DNA from: Montifringilla adamsi | Taxonomy: Eukaryota > Chordata > Aves > Passeriformes > Passeridae | Assembly (NCBI GenBank): GCA_017590115.1 | Contig: JAGGNK010008670.1 | Location: 7,944,541 to 8,008,540, forward strand | DNA length: 64,000 nucleotides | Direction of reading: 5' to 3' | Shown here: in pieces, positions 57,501-64,000 of the stretch | Numbering within the stretch: the stretch's first letter is position 1 | How the letters are laid out: every line of letters starts with the position of its first letter | The notes under the pieces: model-generated | Seen by the model: only the letters and a program-made list of their open reading frames with translations | Told to the model about the DNA's origin: nothing | Database searches by the model: none | Position numbers and translations under genes: made by a program

Positions 57501-60101
57501 TGATCCAGAAATGCGGACACATGATCCAGACTGGAACACAGGAATGGCTTGGCACAACACTGCTTGCTGTGGGGTACTGCTGATAAAAGGCAGATAACCT
57601 GCAGGCCACTGCAAGCATGTGGTCTCTATTTCTGCTGTAGTTACCTGCATGCCTTCCATATATTCTCATTATGATATCTAATACACAAGATAAAATTGCA
57701 ACAGAATATTCAAAAGGCTCCACAGGCATGGTCTGTATGTGTGTCCTAGGGATGGAAAAGGTGAAAATTGCTCCATATTTTGGAGTGCTTGAAGTATTGA
57801 GTAAACATCAGTCAACTGGACCTTAGCAACGTTCCAGCTGGATCTTTAAACTGCAGAAAGGGTACTCCCCCTAAAGTGATGGTAAGAACATGCCCCAGGG
57901 ATCCTGCATTGCCACTATGTTCAGAGAAAGTCAGCCTTAGAAAAAGGCAGTCAATGAGTCTTTGCTTGTAGGACTAGGTGGGGCAGACAGAATCCAAGTC
58001 CTCTGGGACAGATAAACTTTTTGCCTCTGTGTTTATGCATCATAGACAACTAAGGGAAACTGGTCTAGTCATCAAAGTAGTAATATGAAGTAGTCAGAGC
58101 TACATCATCAGGATCCACATTTATGGAGGCAGGTAATTCCCACTCCTACTTTACAGATAGGAAAACACAGGCCAAAAACACCCCATGATTAACACAAGGT
58201 CAGAGTCAGTTCAGAGCAGGAGAAAACAACCCTGGCAGTGTTTTTTATGAACTACTGTGCCACCTTGCCACCTTCTTAGCCCCCTTCTAACATTGTCACC
58301 ACACACAGAGCTGCCCCAGTGTGTTCTCACAACTCACACAGCTCCAATACCTGCAGCTGAAGGCACCTTGTCCTCAGCAGTAACTTCTGCCCCCATGGCA
58401 GCTTCACTGGTAGAATTTAATACTAAAGCAGCAAAGATGTTTTCTGCCTCACAAAATGACAAGAGGCTCAGGCTGATCTGACACGCTCTCTGTTCCCTAG
58501 CAAAAAATGATTTTCCAAGGGTTTTCTGCCCATAATACTATGCCAGGTAGTGTCTCAACATGAGAGGCAGAGAAGGTGTTTCCCTGGGAACAGTAACCAT
58601 GGCAAAGCCCTTACCAGTCTCTTCCCCTCTCTACTACAGGAAGAAAAAGAGCAGCAGATGCCTGAGCTCTGCCTCCAGCTCATCCACAGGCCCACAAAGC
58701 CATAAGCAACCTGATCAAACACTCAGGAAGGAACTTCAGTGAATCCACTGTCTTTTACTGGATACCAGATATTTCTGCCCTGCTGCGCTGAACTCGGAAT
58801 GCCTCAGTACAAAGAGTGCAACTGGAAATATCAGTGTTACTGAAAGGTCAGCCAAACACAACAATGCATAGGTAGGCACTGAGCCCAAAGATCAGCATGG
58901 ATGCATCACCCACAGAAGCAGAGGAACAATGGACTGGCTTTGCAGTTTTCAAACCCTGACATTGTGCGTTAGAGCCCTGTTAAAGAAAGCATCTGCAAAG
59001 CCCAGTTTGTGAGCAGTGGCTGCAGCCGATACCCTGCTTCTGGCCCAACTCTTTTTCTACAGAATATTCTCGATTTACCAGATCAAATGCAACTCTCTCT
59101 GCTGAAGAGCTAATTAAATCATAATGAACAATTTAACTTCCAAGTACAATCATATTGCATGCTTTTGGAAGTCTTCATCATGCACTAATGAACATCTTGT
59201 AAAGTTCTGGATTTGAGATTTACTAAGTATTTATTCAAGTTTACAGGGCAAATAAAAGGGGGCTCTTTGGTAAATCTTTCTCTCAATGACACAGAGAAAA
59301 AGTGTTCTATGATTCAGCAATCTTGTGAACAGCCTAAATTTCAACTGCATCACTCCACTTCAGAGTTAGCATGCAGTTAGCACAAATTGCTAGGTACCAG
59401 TACCTTACACTAGCAACCCACTCAGAGTGGAATACTGCCCTGTACCTGGGCTGACTCACACAGAGCATAAAAAGCTCCATTGTGCTACTTTTGAATACAG
59501 TGAAACCAAAATCTTTACAGAGAAGAAGATATTGACCTTCTACGTAGTAATTCAGGAGCACAGGGTGACAGGGTCAGCTGGGTCATGACACCCACTGCTC
59601 CAGCTCTTTACATTTATTTTTAAGAAGCATTTTCCATGCACAACAGATACCTACTCCTGACATATACAGAAAACTCAGTGTCTTACCTCTGAATGAAATA
59701 AACATTTATTCAGAATAAGTCTAACATTAATTTTAACTCCTTTAGGTCAAATCACTGCAAATATCCCAGAAATACACAGCCAAGTCAAACGCTGCAGTCA
59801 CACCTGAGGTAATACCCAAATCCAGCTAGTTGCCTTTAATTATCACTAACTCCTCAGAGAAAGCATTAAGAATATAATCTCTTTTTGCAAATTGCCTGGG
59901 GATGCAATGCAATTACCACTACAAGAAGATGCTATTTTGTTTAAAGATGCTACACATACCTTTCTTTGCCATGTGCTCCAGTCTAATGCATCCTCCTATA
60001 AAATCATGATAAGATTTCATTTCTCCTTCTGTTATCCGGACAGCAGTGAAAGGCAGATTCCTGGGTACCTGTTGTCCACATTTCCGACACCGAGAAGCCA
60101 T
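5923..60101 (-). CDS. MCF2L2: MCF2L2, Dbl-family Rho guanine-nucleotide exchange factor (5' part, spliced)
   Basis: The exons below join in phase, in - strand order: 60101-59960 (candidate), 45081-44998, 36944-36830, 31788-31698, 30505-30386, 25030-24914, 21749-21600, 20591-20467, 18946-18832, 18171-18052, 17529-17338, 16988-16797, 16407-16230, 7520-7417, 6011-5923. Together they give about 644 residues. With the candidate first exon counted, residues ~50-223 are the CRAL-TRIO/Sec14-like lipid-binding region, ~224-520 the helical, spectrin-like region, and ~522-644 a proline- and serine-rich linker. The DH and PH domains that catalyse GDP/GTP exchange on Rho GTPases lie beyond the left edge, so the gene is partial. 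Family assignment rests on sequence resemblance to mammalian MCF2L2 and MCF2L, and on the nested B3GNT5, which matches the human locus. All introns have GT..AG ends. Confidence 0.93.
6012..7416. other. MCF2L2 intron (1.4 kb)
   Basis: No gene, RNA or clear repeat seen. It begins on the - strand with GTAGGATT and ends with a pyrimidine-poor but usable AG. The open frames in it show no domain. Confidence 0.6.
7417..7520 (-). CDS. MCF2L2: MCF2L2 lysine-rich linker exon
   Basis: A 104-base exon with acceptor ctctttcag|CT and donor AAG|GTAGGA. Read in the frame supplied by the preceding exon (one base carried over), it gives 34 residues plus the split codon, including TVSEVELSKKKSIKKTKG. This resembles the layout of the mammalian MCF2L2 linker (acid/serine patch, ELxSR/K, then a charged run ending in K). 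Phases are correct on both sides (1 in, 0 out). The neighbouring frames contain stops. Cross-species alignment would settle it. Confidence 0.75.
9335..9385. repeat. Three imperfect 17-bp tandem copies
   Basis: Units start at 9335, 9352 and 9369, each of the form ATGGCTTCTAATCTGTC. The second differs at about two positions and the third at about four. A small local tandem duplication in intron sequence. Confidence 0.7.
14960..15025 (+). mobile_element. CR1 LINE 3'-end remnant
   Basis: The stretch reading ACTGGGCTGTATGATCTCCA and then GAGCTCCCTGC resembles the conserved CR1 3' end (…TGATCTCCAGAGGTCCCT…) in + orientation. Only about 65 bases can be recognised and divergence is high. Confidence 0.45.
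16230..16407 (-). CDS. MCF2L2: MCF2L2 exon: end of spectrin-like region and proline-rich linker
   Basis: Acceptor gtcaag|GCC. The frame encodes a helical segment (KLEDVQEMFDKRQVSLKKL) and then the family hallmark KQTRPVQPVAPHPESSPK, shared with MCF2L. Two donors are possible four bases apart: GTAG|GTAGGC, ending the exon at 16230 in phase 1, and GCAGCA|GTAGGT, ending at 16234 in phase 0. The first has better consensus and gives the correct phase for the next exon (7520-7417). The second would splice in frame directly to the exon at 6011-5923, skipping that exon. Confidence 0.9.
16408..16796. other. MCF2L2 intron (389 bp)
   Basis: Short intron starting GTGCATG on the - strand, a weak donor. 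Nothing else seen. Confidence 0.7.
16797..16988 (-). CDS. MCF2L2: MCF2L2 exon (spectrin-like region)
   Basis: 192 bases, 64 residues, phase 0 on both sides. Starts ASQWCEAGIYLLASQAVDKC, almost identical to the mammalian MCF2L2/MCF2L segment, and ends NQFDMILTPEIK. Helical and charged, as expected of the spectrin-like region. Donor is AAG|GTGCAT, acceptor tttaaag|GCA. Confidence 0.96.
16989..17337. other. MCF2L2 intron (349 bp)
   Basis: Short intron with GTGAGT donor and a pyrimidine-rich acceptor. No other feature. Confidence 0.7.
17338..17529 (-). CDS. MCF2L2: MCF2L2 exon (spectrin-like region)
   Basis: 192 bases, 64 residues, phase 0 both sides. Encodes EPLEKAQSLALHGEQLIQ then HYAVDSIRPKCVELRRICDDF and KSLELHKQLDK, the strongly conserved helical core of the MCF2-family spectrin-like repeat. 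Acceptor ttcacag|GAA, donor AAG|GTGAGT. It has the same length and phase as the following exon. Confidence 0.97.
17530..18051. other. MCF2L2 intron (522 bp) holding a CR1 fragment and a poly(A) run
   Basis: Contains a + oriented CR1 ORF2 piece (about 17690-17830) and 14 A residues at 17974-17987. The two could be parts of the same old insertion, but this is not clear. Confidence 0.65.
17690..17830 (+). mobile_element. CR1 LINE fragment, C-terminal end of ORF2
   Basis: The + strand frame encodes NTRKQIFVVRVTKHWNRLPT followed by EIMESTSS, matching the conserved end of the CR1 reverse-transcriptase ORF (…VVKHWNRLPREVVESPS…). It is about 140 bp, truncated and diverged, inside an MCF2L2 intron and in the opposite orientation to that gene. 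It cannot be active. Confidence 0.85.
18052..18171 (-). CDS. MCF2L2: MCF2L2 exon (spectrin-like region)
   Basis: 120 bases, 40 residues, phase 0 both sides: VKLTLDNLMETQAGFTDIGD then VTRVENLLKEQKHLEEKGQ. Matches the mammalian segment ending in LEEKSQ. Acceptor tttttag|GTA, donor CAG|GTTTGC. Confidence 0.95.
18172..18831. other. MCF2L2 intron (660 bp)
   Basis: A-rich near 18172-18230 on the + strand, which is the polypyrimidine tract of the acceptor on the - strand. No other feature. The donor GTATTT is weak. Confidence 0.65.
18832..18946 (-). CDS. MCF2L2: MCF2L2 exon (spectrin-like region)
   Basis: 115 bases starting with one base that completes an Arg codon. Encodes LLAQLDETEKAFDQFWTKHH, then LKLEQCLQLRHFEHDFRE, a signature of this family. 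Acceptor cttaacag|GTT, donor GAG|GTATTT (weak but forced by frame and conservation). Confidence 0.95.
18947..20466. other. MCF2L2 intron (1.5 kb)
   Basis: AT-rich with no recognisable gene or repeat. Confidence 0.6.
20467..20591 (-). CDS. MCF2L2: MCF2L2 exon (after the Sec14-like domain)
   Basis: 125 bases, phase 0 in, phase 2 out. Encodes DELKLAVKQGATLLTCIREP, then SKLSPDELENVATVE. Acceptor ccctcag|GAT. The donor AG|GTCAGT differs from consensus at position +3, but the split Arg codon matches the next exon exactly. Confidence 0.95.
20592..21599. other. MCF2L2 intron (1.0 kb)
   Basis: Nothing recognisable beyond splice sites. Confidence 0.6.
21600..21749 (-). CDS. MCF2L2: MCF2L2 exon (junction of Sec14-like and spectrin-like regions)
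   Basis: 150 bases, exactly 50 residues, phase 0 both sides. Encodes AIENFAMTVKTTAQMLQTFG then TELPNDVQCTEELLSSHTEH, very close to MCF2L2 and MCF2L of mammals. Acceptor ttttccag|GCC, donor AAG|GTGATT. Confidence 0.96.
21750..24913. other. MCF2L2 intron (3.2 kb)
   Basis: AT-rich. Contains a direct repeat of TGACCT with a 6-base spacer (24557-24574), otherwise no recognisable element or gene. Confidence 0.6.
24557..24574. promoter_or_regulatory. Direct repeat of TGACCT with 6-bp spacing
   Basis: Two perfect TGACCT hexamers (24557-24562 and 24569-24574), the reverse complement of the AGGTCA nuclear-receptor half-site, spaced by six bases within a local ~12-bp duplication (ACTTTTGACCTT). It could equally be a chance tandem duplication; binding is untested. 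Confidence 0.25.
24914..25030 (-). CDS. MCF2L2: MCF2L2 exon (end of Sec14-like domain)
   Basis: 117 bases, 39 residues, phase 0 both sides. Encodes IIMLNSVSDLHGYIDKSQLT then RELGGTLEYGHSQWIHHRT. The HGYIDKSQLTxxLGGTL motif is the diagnostic end of the CRAL-TRIO/Sec14-like domain in the MCF2 family. Acceptor tttcag|ATC, donor ACG|GTGAG. Confidence 0.97.
25806..25824. repeat. (TAAA)n microsatellite
   Basis: About four TAAA units in a row (TTTAAATAAATAAATAAATG). Confidence 0.8.
26040..27215 (-). mobile_element. CR1 LINE, truncated and diverged, antisense
   Basis: The + strand reads as the reverse complement of the CR1 3' half: the 3'-end motif GGTTGGCGGGAACCTC at ~26067, then CTCTTTGGGCAGTCTGGTCT, GCTCATGTACAGCTTGCTGT and the conserved CATTGATGAAGACATCAAAC near 27010. 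On the - strand, remnants of the reverse-transcriptase ORF run from ~27215 to ~26730, with frameshifts and stops (IILYIPKGQSKVLQLGK corresponds to the conserved …FNKxKCxVLHxG… segment). About 1.2 kb remains of a ~4.5 kb element. It lacks the 5' part and is inactive. The orientation is the same as MCF2L2. Confidence 0.88.
28600..28637. repeat. Two adjacent perfect palindromes
   Basis: AATTTACCATGGTAAATT (28600-28617) is an 18-bp perfect palindrome. Six bases later ATCACCATGGTGAT (28624-28637) is a 14-bp perfect palindrome. Both centre on CCATGG. Either could form a small hairpin or bind a dimeric factor. Confidence 0.85.
29323..29336. promoter_or_regulatory. Palindromic X-box-like motif
   Basis: GTTGCTATAGCAAC is a perfect 14-bp inverted repeat that resembles the RFX-family X-box (GTTGCCATGGCAAC type), with the central CCATGG changed to CTATAG. 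Lies deep in intron. Function is inferred only from resemblance. Confidence 0.4.
30386..30505 (-). CDS. MCF2L2: MCF2L2 exon (Sec14-like domain)
   Basis: 120 bases, 40 residues, phase 0 both sides. Encodes GAFPGNLQLVFVLRPSRFIQ, then RAIADIGIKLYRDDFKMKVP. The PGNLQLVFVLRPxxFxQR run is a core strand/helix of the Sec14-like domain in this family. Acceptor cttgcag|GGA, donor CCG|GTAAGC. Confidence 0.97.
30506..31697. other. MCF2L2 intron (1.2 kb)
   Basis: No gene or clear repeat seen. Confidence 0.6.
31698..31788 (-). CDS. MCF2L2: MCF2L2 exon (Sec14-like domain)
   Basis: 91 bases: one base to finish a Ser codon, then LEAASIGFIIIIDRRRDKWS and AVKASLTRIA. The GFIIxIDRRRDKWxxVKAS motif is diagnostic of MCF2/MCF2L/MCF2L2. 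Acceptor tttgcag|TCT, donor GCA|GTAAGT. Confidence 0.97.
33391..33494. repeat. T/G-rich low-complexity block
   Basis: About 100 bases almost entirely T and G on the + strand, with runs of eight or more T and a run of six G, including a (GTT)n stretch. On the - strand it is A/C rich. Confidence 0.8.
33739..33761. repeat. (CA)n microsatellite
   Basis: Eleven uninterrupted AC/CA units. A likely length-polymorphic marker. Confidence 0.9.
35455..35735 (-). mobile_element. Ancient CR1/L3-type LINE 3' remnant
   Basis: The + strand reads AAAAGTCCATCTAGTTCAAC, then CCATTGATGGAGCAATCC and TTCATGAATTTGGCTTATTT, in the order and orientation of the reverse complement of an old reptilian/avian CR1-type LINE 3' region (…CCATCTAGTCCA… …CCATTGATAGACCTATCCTCCATGAATTT…). 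Strongly diverged. Boundaries are approximate. Confidence 0.6.
36830..36944 (-). CDS. MCF2L2: MCF2L2 exon (start of Sec14-like domain)
   Basis: 115 bases beginning with the last two bases of a Gly codon. Encodes GRGKDGAPIITFPEFAGFSE, then IPDDDFLNVVTYLTSIP and two bases of the next Ser codon. GRGxDGxPxITFP is conserved in all MCF2-type proteins. Acceptor ttttgcag|GAG with a long T tract, donor CAG|GTGAGA. Confidence 0.97.
36945..44997. other. MCF2L2 intron (8.1 kb)
   Basis: AT-rich. A poly(G) run lies at ~41449-41458 and a poly(T) tract at 42563-42595. I see no gene, RNA or clear transposon. The many small open frames show no family features. Confidence 0.6.
42563..42595. repeat. Interrupted poly(T) tract
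   Basis: About 33 bases of T broken by two C residues and followed by CCAG. It could be an old poly(A) tail on the - strand or, on the + strand, an acceptor-like tract. No adjoining transposon body was recognised. Confidence 0.8.
44998..45081 (-). CDS. MCF2L2: MCF2L2 exon upstream of the Sec14-like domain
   Basis: 84 bases that begin with two bases of an Asp codon and end with the first base of a Gly codon. Encodes EIMQQEIRPLVAVDIIEQLH then RQFAILS, matching the mammalian segment almost residue for residue. Acceptor ttgcacag|AT, donor TCAG|GTAAGAG. It contains an internal ATG (MQQE) that would be the first usable start codon if an upstream noncoding exon were used instead of the candidate at 59960. 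Confidence 0.96.
47508..47528. repeat. Poly(T) tract
   Basis: Twenty-one bases of T with a single C. No transposon body recognised beside it. Confidence 0.75.
51810..52310 (-). promoter_or_regulatory. MCF2L2: CpG-rich patch in MCF2L2 intron 1, candidate alternative promoter
   Basis: About 500 bases rich in G+C and CpG in the midst of CpG-poor DNA. On the - strand a consensus donor (GGGCTC|GTGAGTG) lies at 51988/51987. No ATG occurs on the - strand between that donor and about 52330, so an exon here would be untranslated, and translation could then begin at the internal ATG of the 44998-45081 exon. A long GC-driven reading frame crosses the patch but shows no domain. Promoter activity is inferred. 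Confidence 0.45.
52061..52087. repeat. GATGGAGGGAGG short tandem repeat
   Basis: About two copies of a 12-bp purine-rich unit inside the CpG-rich patch. Confidence 0.75.
53601..53685. repeat. 45-bp two-copy tandem duplication
   Basis: GGGTACAGCGCGGCC…CTCCTGGCACCATCC at 53601 recurs as GGGTATAGCACAGCC…CTCCTGGCACCATCC at 53646. The substitutions include CpG-to-CpA changes, which suggests that the first copy keeps the ancestral state. Confidence 0.8.
59960..60101 (-). CDS. MCF2L2: Candidate first coding exon of MCF2L2 (unrecognised 47-residue N-terminus)
   Basis: Starting at an ATG in good context (GGCAATGG), the - strand frame runs 47 codons plus one base to a consensus donor (AAAG|GTATGTG). 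That one-base overhang is what the conserved exon at 44998-45081 needs, so the junction reads …EHMAKK-D-EIMQQEI…. A TATA-like box lies about 160 bases upstream. The peptide begins MASRCRKCGQQVPRNLPF and contains a CxxC pair (residues 5 and 8), with H32, C38 and H43 later, which could suggest metal binding. It does not resemble the mammalian MCF2L2 start I know, and I recognise no family. It may be an alternative first exon of MCF2L2 or the first exon of another transcript. The splice-phase match could be chance (1 in 3). Confidence 0.45.
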
Positions 60102-60259
60102 TGCCACAGCTCAGGAGACTCTTGTGAGGAATTTGCTCTCTGTTTGCTGGAATCCAGCCTGATTCTTCAGCTGTCAGTCCAGCCTGGTGACTTTATCCCA
60201 CTTAGTTCATTCAAGGTCACCCTCGCCAGCAGGATGTTCACCATTGCAATTGGCTAAGA

Positions 60260-60268
60260 CTTTTATAG
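60260..60268 (-). promoter_or_regulatory. TATA-box candidate for the 59960-60101 exon
   Basis: On the - strand CTATAAAAG lies about 160 bases before the candidate ATG, which would place transcription start near 60232 and give a ~130-base leader. An AGCCAATTG motif sits just downstream. A single TATA match is weak evidence alone, but it agrees in strand and spacing with the exon. Confidence 0.4.
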
Positions 60269-63200
60269 GCTTACTGACTGTGTTTGTTTCTCCCTCCTTG
60301 CCTTCAATATCAGTTTACTTTAATCTCTCATTCAGAATGAAAGCTGTGAACCTCAGCGCAGCCCATGCCCTGAATGGCTTCCTTATCATTAATTTAAAGC
60401 TGTCTTATAAGCAACAATGAAGAGAGAAGATCCCAGAAGCACACTGCAAGATCACAGAACGACTCTTAATGAGCATGCCAGATACGTTCACAAAGAATTT
60501 TTCTTTGAGCAAAGGTTTTTCTTCATGACTTTTGGTTCCTTTCAGGCTTATGATTTTATGATTCTTCATCTCTGAAAATGAATTTTTTTACTTCTGCATT
60601 TCAGCTTGGACGGTGCAAGGAGACTGCTCTGCAGAGCTGCTCAACCAATTACTCACACGTCTGGCAGTGGCACTGGGAGGCTGCAACTGTAGAGAAAAGC
60701 CCTCTGCTGCTGTGCACAGTCCCTGCTCATAAGATCTGATAATCGAAATGAACGGAGTAGCAAATGGAGGACAAGGGAAATAATGTTGGCAGACATGCTC
60801 TGCTAGCTGTGCTCTGCTAACCCCCCAACTAATTTTTTCAGAACAAAGAAGTTGAATCCATTAGTTAGACACCAAACTCAGATATTTGAAACATTCATTT
60901 AGAAATCCTCCTTGGAAGGAGCTGGATATTTAAGCTGACTTTTTTTTCCCCCCTTTTAACAATTACCATAACACAAATCACTGGTTAGAGAGCCTTATGA
61001 AGAAACTAGTTACTGGGGAATTGAGTGCAGAGAGCACTCAATCCTGATACATTGAATTAAAATGGAGCTTTCCCTAGGGTTGGCAGGGGACTGCACAGGA
61101 GATGCATAACAGGCACAAGGCCAGCACTGGTGACAGTGCAAAGAATACAGTGAAAACCAAATTAATCAGGGCTGAGCTGCCACCCAGAGCTCAACTGCAG
61201 TGACCTGAGCACACAATGAGTTTCCTGCAAGGATCTTACACACAGATTGAGAACCTTTGAACCTTTGCCTTCCTCTGCCTCAGTCACTAACACCTGTTTG
61301 CACTTTACACAGTGCCAGAACATCTAGTGCTGTTCAGCTTGTGGCCTGCTCAGATCACAGCTGATCCCTAGATGTGGAGTGGGAAAGCAGAAGGCTAATT
61401 AATCCAAATCAGAGAATGATCTAGAGGGGACAAAGATGTCCAGAAGAAAAAAGCCTCCTACGGTGCCATTACTAAAATGCTGAATAACTGGCTGGACTGC
61501 ATTGAATGCCTGTAAGCTGAAATATACAGAAGTCAACTCACCGGCCTCTACTTCTTTCCCATTCCACAAACTTCCAGTATCTCCCCAGCCAGTTCTGCTG
61601 CCTCATGCACACAGGGAGAGAGGTTTAACCTTCCTAACCCAGTACACACAAACTGACCATGTAGTCAAACAGCTACCAGACTTGAGAACTGAGTCTCAGA
61701 ACCTCTTCTTTTGATGAAATGAAGCTATAAAGGACATTTCCACTCTTAAAGGTAAAAAATTTTACAACCCTCACCTCCAAACTTGCTGTGTGGTATGAAG
61801 TTGCTCACTCTTCTGCTCTTTGCCTTTGCCAAAACCCTGCCTGCAAAGTGAGAACACTGATGTACTGAGCTGTTGAATAACCTGATTCATTAGCATTTGT
61901 AAAATATTTATTAGAGCTTCCATAGAGCAATCCCTAAAGCAGAGCAATATTTTGCAGACAGGGAGACCAGTGGCACAGAAGGCAGAAATACTTTGTAGAA
62001 AACTGTCATGATGAGATAAGAAAACTAGAAACACAACCCTGCAGTTTTATCTTTAAACATTTCCTCCCTCTTTTCTTTCGTTACAAGGGTTCAAGGTGTC
62101 CTTCCTTACAGAGACAAACATGATATACCCTGGCAAATAAACTTTTCTGACAATACATTAATGTCTGACATACACAGAATAATTGCACTTCAACCCTGCA
62201 CACAGAGATAAACAGTGAGGGAGAATCCAGCATTTCTGGAAATACATTTCTGTCTGCCACCCTTCCTTGTGAACGCTGTTTCCCACCAGCATCCACATGA
62301 CTTAGGAACAGGAGGATCTCTGACATGCTGCATTCCAAGGGGAAGACTTGATGATGGAAGTGGATGCGAGAAAAAATCTGCCCTAGATGTGAGCTTTGGA
62401 AGCACAGGTAGCCACACAGCACACAACAGGGAAATGTTCTAAAATAATTTCCCAGTCTTTCCCTAGGAAAGCCAGATCCATTCCAATGCTAAATACAAAC
62501 CTCTGCTGCCTGGGGTACCACTGCCATCACTCAGCTCCAGACACAAAAATAAGCTGGCTGCAGCTGCTACACTTTTAGCAACAAGGCACATAAGGGTCAC
62601 CTCAGGGACTGAGTGCTGTGACGGATGGACAGAAGGATCTCTTTGCTCTACTGTAAGTTTCATTGCAATCCCATTCACAAGCTGGGCTAGCTTCTCCTGA
62701 CACATATGGAAAATCTGACATGGGAGCACTGAGACCTGCCCTGTTTCCTACCACACAAGTGACCTCTTCTGTACTGCTTTGGCTGTGTCTGCACAGGAGC
62801 TGCAGTGAGGGCTGTCTTGCAGGAATTCTTCTATTCTTCTTCTGTAACATGTTACCAAACACATACTCTGTGTGGATGATGGGGAATTCACTAAGTTCCT
62901 CCATTAGCTGAAAGGTACCAGTCTATTTGAAAGAAGAAGGTTGTAGTGCAGGGAACAGGTACAGAAAATGCTTCCCTGGGTCTTCTCCATAATAACACAG
63001 AATGGAAGGGCATTACTTTCCTGCTGCTCCAAACAACCATAGCAAAATGACTGGAAAATCTAAGGAGGAGGATATTTTCTGGTCATGAATTGCCAGCATT
63101 GCCTAGCAACATAATCTGGGTTGGTCTGTCAATGAATAAGCAAGTAAATAAATGTAAGAAAGTGTCACCAAAAATAAAACATTTTAAAAAACACAAAACA

Positions 63201-64000
63201 AAAATAAAGAAAAAAAAAAAACCCACCCCGCAACCCATGACCCAGATACCCTCAGATGCCATTACCCAAAACAGCCTGCAGAACTGCACTAGTTCCTAGT
63301 TTCATTAGAAATACCAGTTCACCTTGGAATTGATGCTTGCTGGAAAGTGCTTGCTGCCATGACTGTGTGACCAGAGGATGGCAACAAATTTAAAGTCAGC
63401 TCAGTTAAATCCGCTTAAGCCCCATATCTCTTCTCATGAAACAAGATGCTTCTGCCTCAAAAAGCAGTGCTGTGATGGTTGGTATCACTGTTAAGCACAA
63501 AACATGCAACAAACACGTTGGATCTCAATGATGCTGAGCCCAAGGGACATAATTTCTTGTGAAGAATCAAGATTTGAGTTTGGAAACAGCATTTATGTGT
63601 CAGAGGAAAAAGGAAGAGAAGTCTGCTTCTGCTGCATGTGTAAATGAGGCAGCTAGAAAACACTGTAAAACACTCACTGTTTGCAACTTACCCCACGCAG
63701 TCATTAAAGCAATTGAGGAGAAACAGGCATCACTTTTCCATTGGAGCCTTGTACGAACCACTAATAAAGTTCAGTGTAGAAGAGACTGAAAAAATTACCT
63801 CTCTTATCCACCAATATTTTAGAGACAACAAAACATAAAAACCCAACAGCAAAAGGTCTTATTTATTCATGAAGACCAGCAGCTCCCCCCACCTATGTAT
63901 GTAGTATTCCAAAAATCTAAGAAATAAGTAATCTAAATCCAATGCCACTATAAAGACTGATACAAACAGAAGCTAAGAAAATAATCTATATTTCTTTCCT
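60269..64000. other. Upstream region with no recognised gene
   Basis: AT-rich sequence with a T/C tract at ~60940-60958, an A-rich run at 63184-63221 and many small open frames without domain features. In the human locus KLHL6 lies upstream of MCF2L2, but none of its kelch or BTB exons is seen here. It may lie farther right. Confidence 0.5.
63184..63221. repeat. A-rich low-complexity run
   Basis: About 38 bases of mostly A ending in 12 consecutive A residues. Possibly an old poly(A) tail, though no LINE or SINE body was recognised upstream. Confidence 0.7.

Larger units (their letters stand above)
45082..59959. other. MCF2L2 first intron (14.9 kb)
   Basis: Mostly AT-rich, without a recognisable gene. 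It contains poly(T) at 47508-47528, a short poly(A) at 50669-50681, a CpG-rich patch at 51810-52310 with a possible alternative first exon, a two-copy 45-bp tandem duplication near 53601-53685 and nothing else I can support. The conserved mammalian first coding exon was not found here. Confidence 0.55.

Noticed and set aside
60269..64000. KLHL6 or other upstream neighbour expected by synteny
   Set aside because: No BTB or kelch-repeat exon is visible on either strand here.
1..64000. CRISPR array, tRNA, rRNA, phage, bacterial operon or defence island
   Set aside because: No evenly spaced identical repeats, no clover-leaf sequence noticed, and the whole layout is that of vertebrate nuclear introns and exons.

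Overview
This is a vertebrate nuclear DNA window, most likely from a bird. The base composition is AT-rich and CpG-poor outside two short GC-rich islands. The genes have short, well-phased exons separated by kilobase-scale introns, and the recognisable interspersed repeats are CR1-family LINE fragments. The gene content matches the B3GNT5/MCF2L2 neighbourhood of human 3q27. The species cannot be fixed from the sequence alone.

Two protein-coding genes are supported. (1) B3GNT5 lies on the + strand at the left end. A CpG island (about 1-345) is its likely promoter and first untranslated exon. An intron follows, then one large exon from 630 holding a 5' leader with four small upstream ORFs, an intact 378-codon CDS (973-2109) and a long 3' UTR ending near a poly(A) signal at 4734. 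(2) MCF2L2, a Dbl-family Rho guanine-nucleotide exchange factor, runs on the - strand through almost all the rest. I place 14 well-phased exons between 45081 and 5923, plus a candidate first exon at 59960-60101. They encode the CRAL-TRIO/Sec14-like domain, the spectrin-like region and the linker leading to the DH domain. The DH-PH catalytic half is not here and must lie left of base 1. B3GNT5 therefore sits antisense inside an MCF2L2 intron, as it does in human.

Layout: 1-4755 B3GNT5; 5923-7520 two linker exons of MCF2L2; 7521-16229 large intron; 16230-25030 nine closely spaced exons (spectrin-like region and the end of the Sec14-like domain); 30386-45081 four Sec14-domain exons separated by long introns; 45082-59959 a 14.9 kb intron with a CpG-rich patch at about 51.8-52.3 kb that could be an alternative promoter; 59960-60268 a candidate TATA-driven first exon; 60269-64000 nothing recognisable. 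Repeats are a 1.2 kb antisense CR1 (about 26040-27215), smaller CR1 pieces, microsatellites and short tandem duplications.

The two genes have unrelated functions: one synthesises lacto-series glycolipids in the Golgi, the other encodes a cytoplasmic Rho regulator. I see no operon-like system, defence locus or new mobile element. The points most worth follow-up are the unrecognised first exon with its TATA box, the CpG-rich patch in intron 1, and the uORF-dense B3GNT5 leader.
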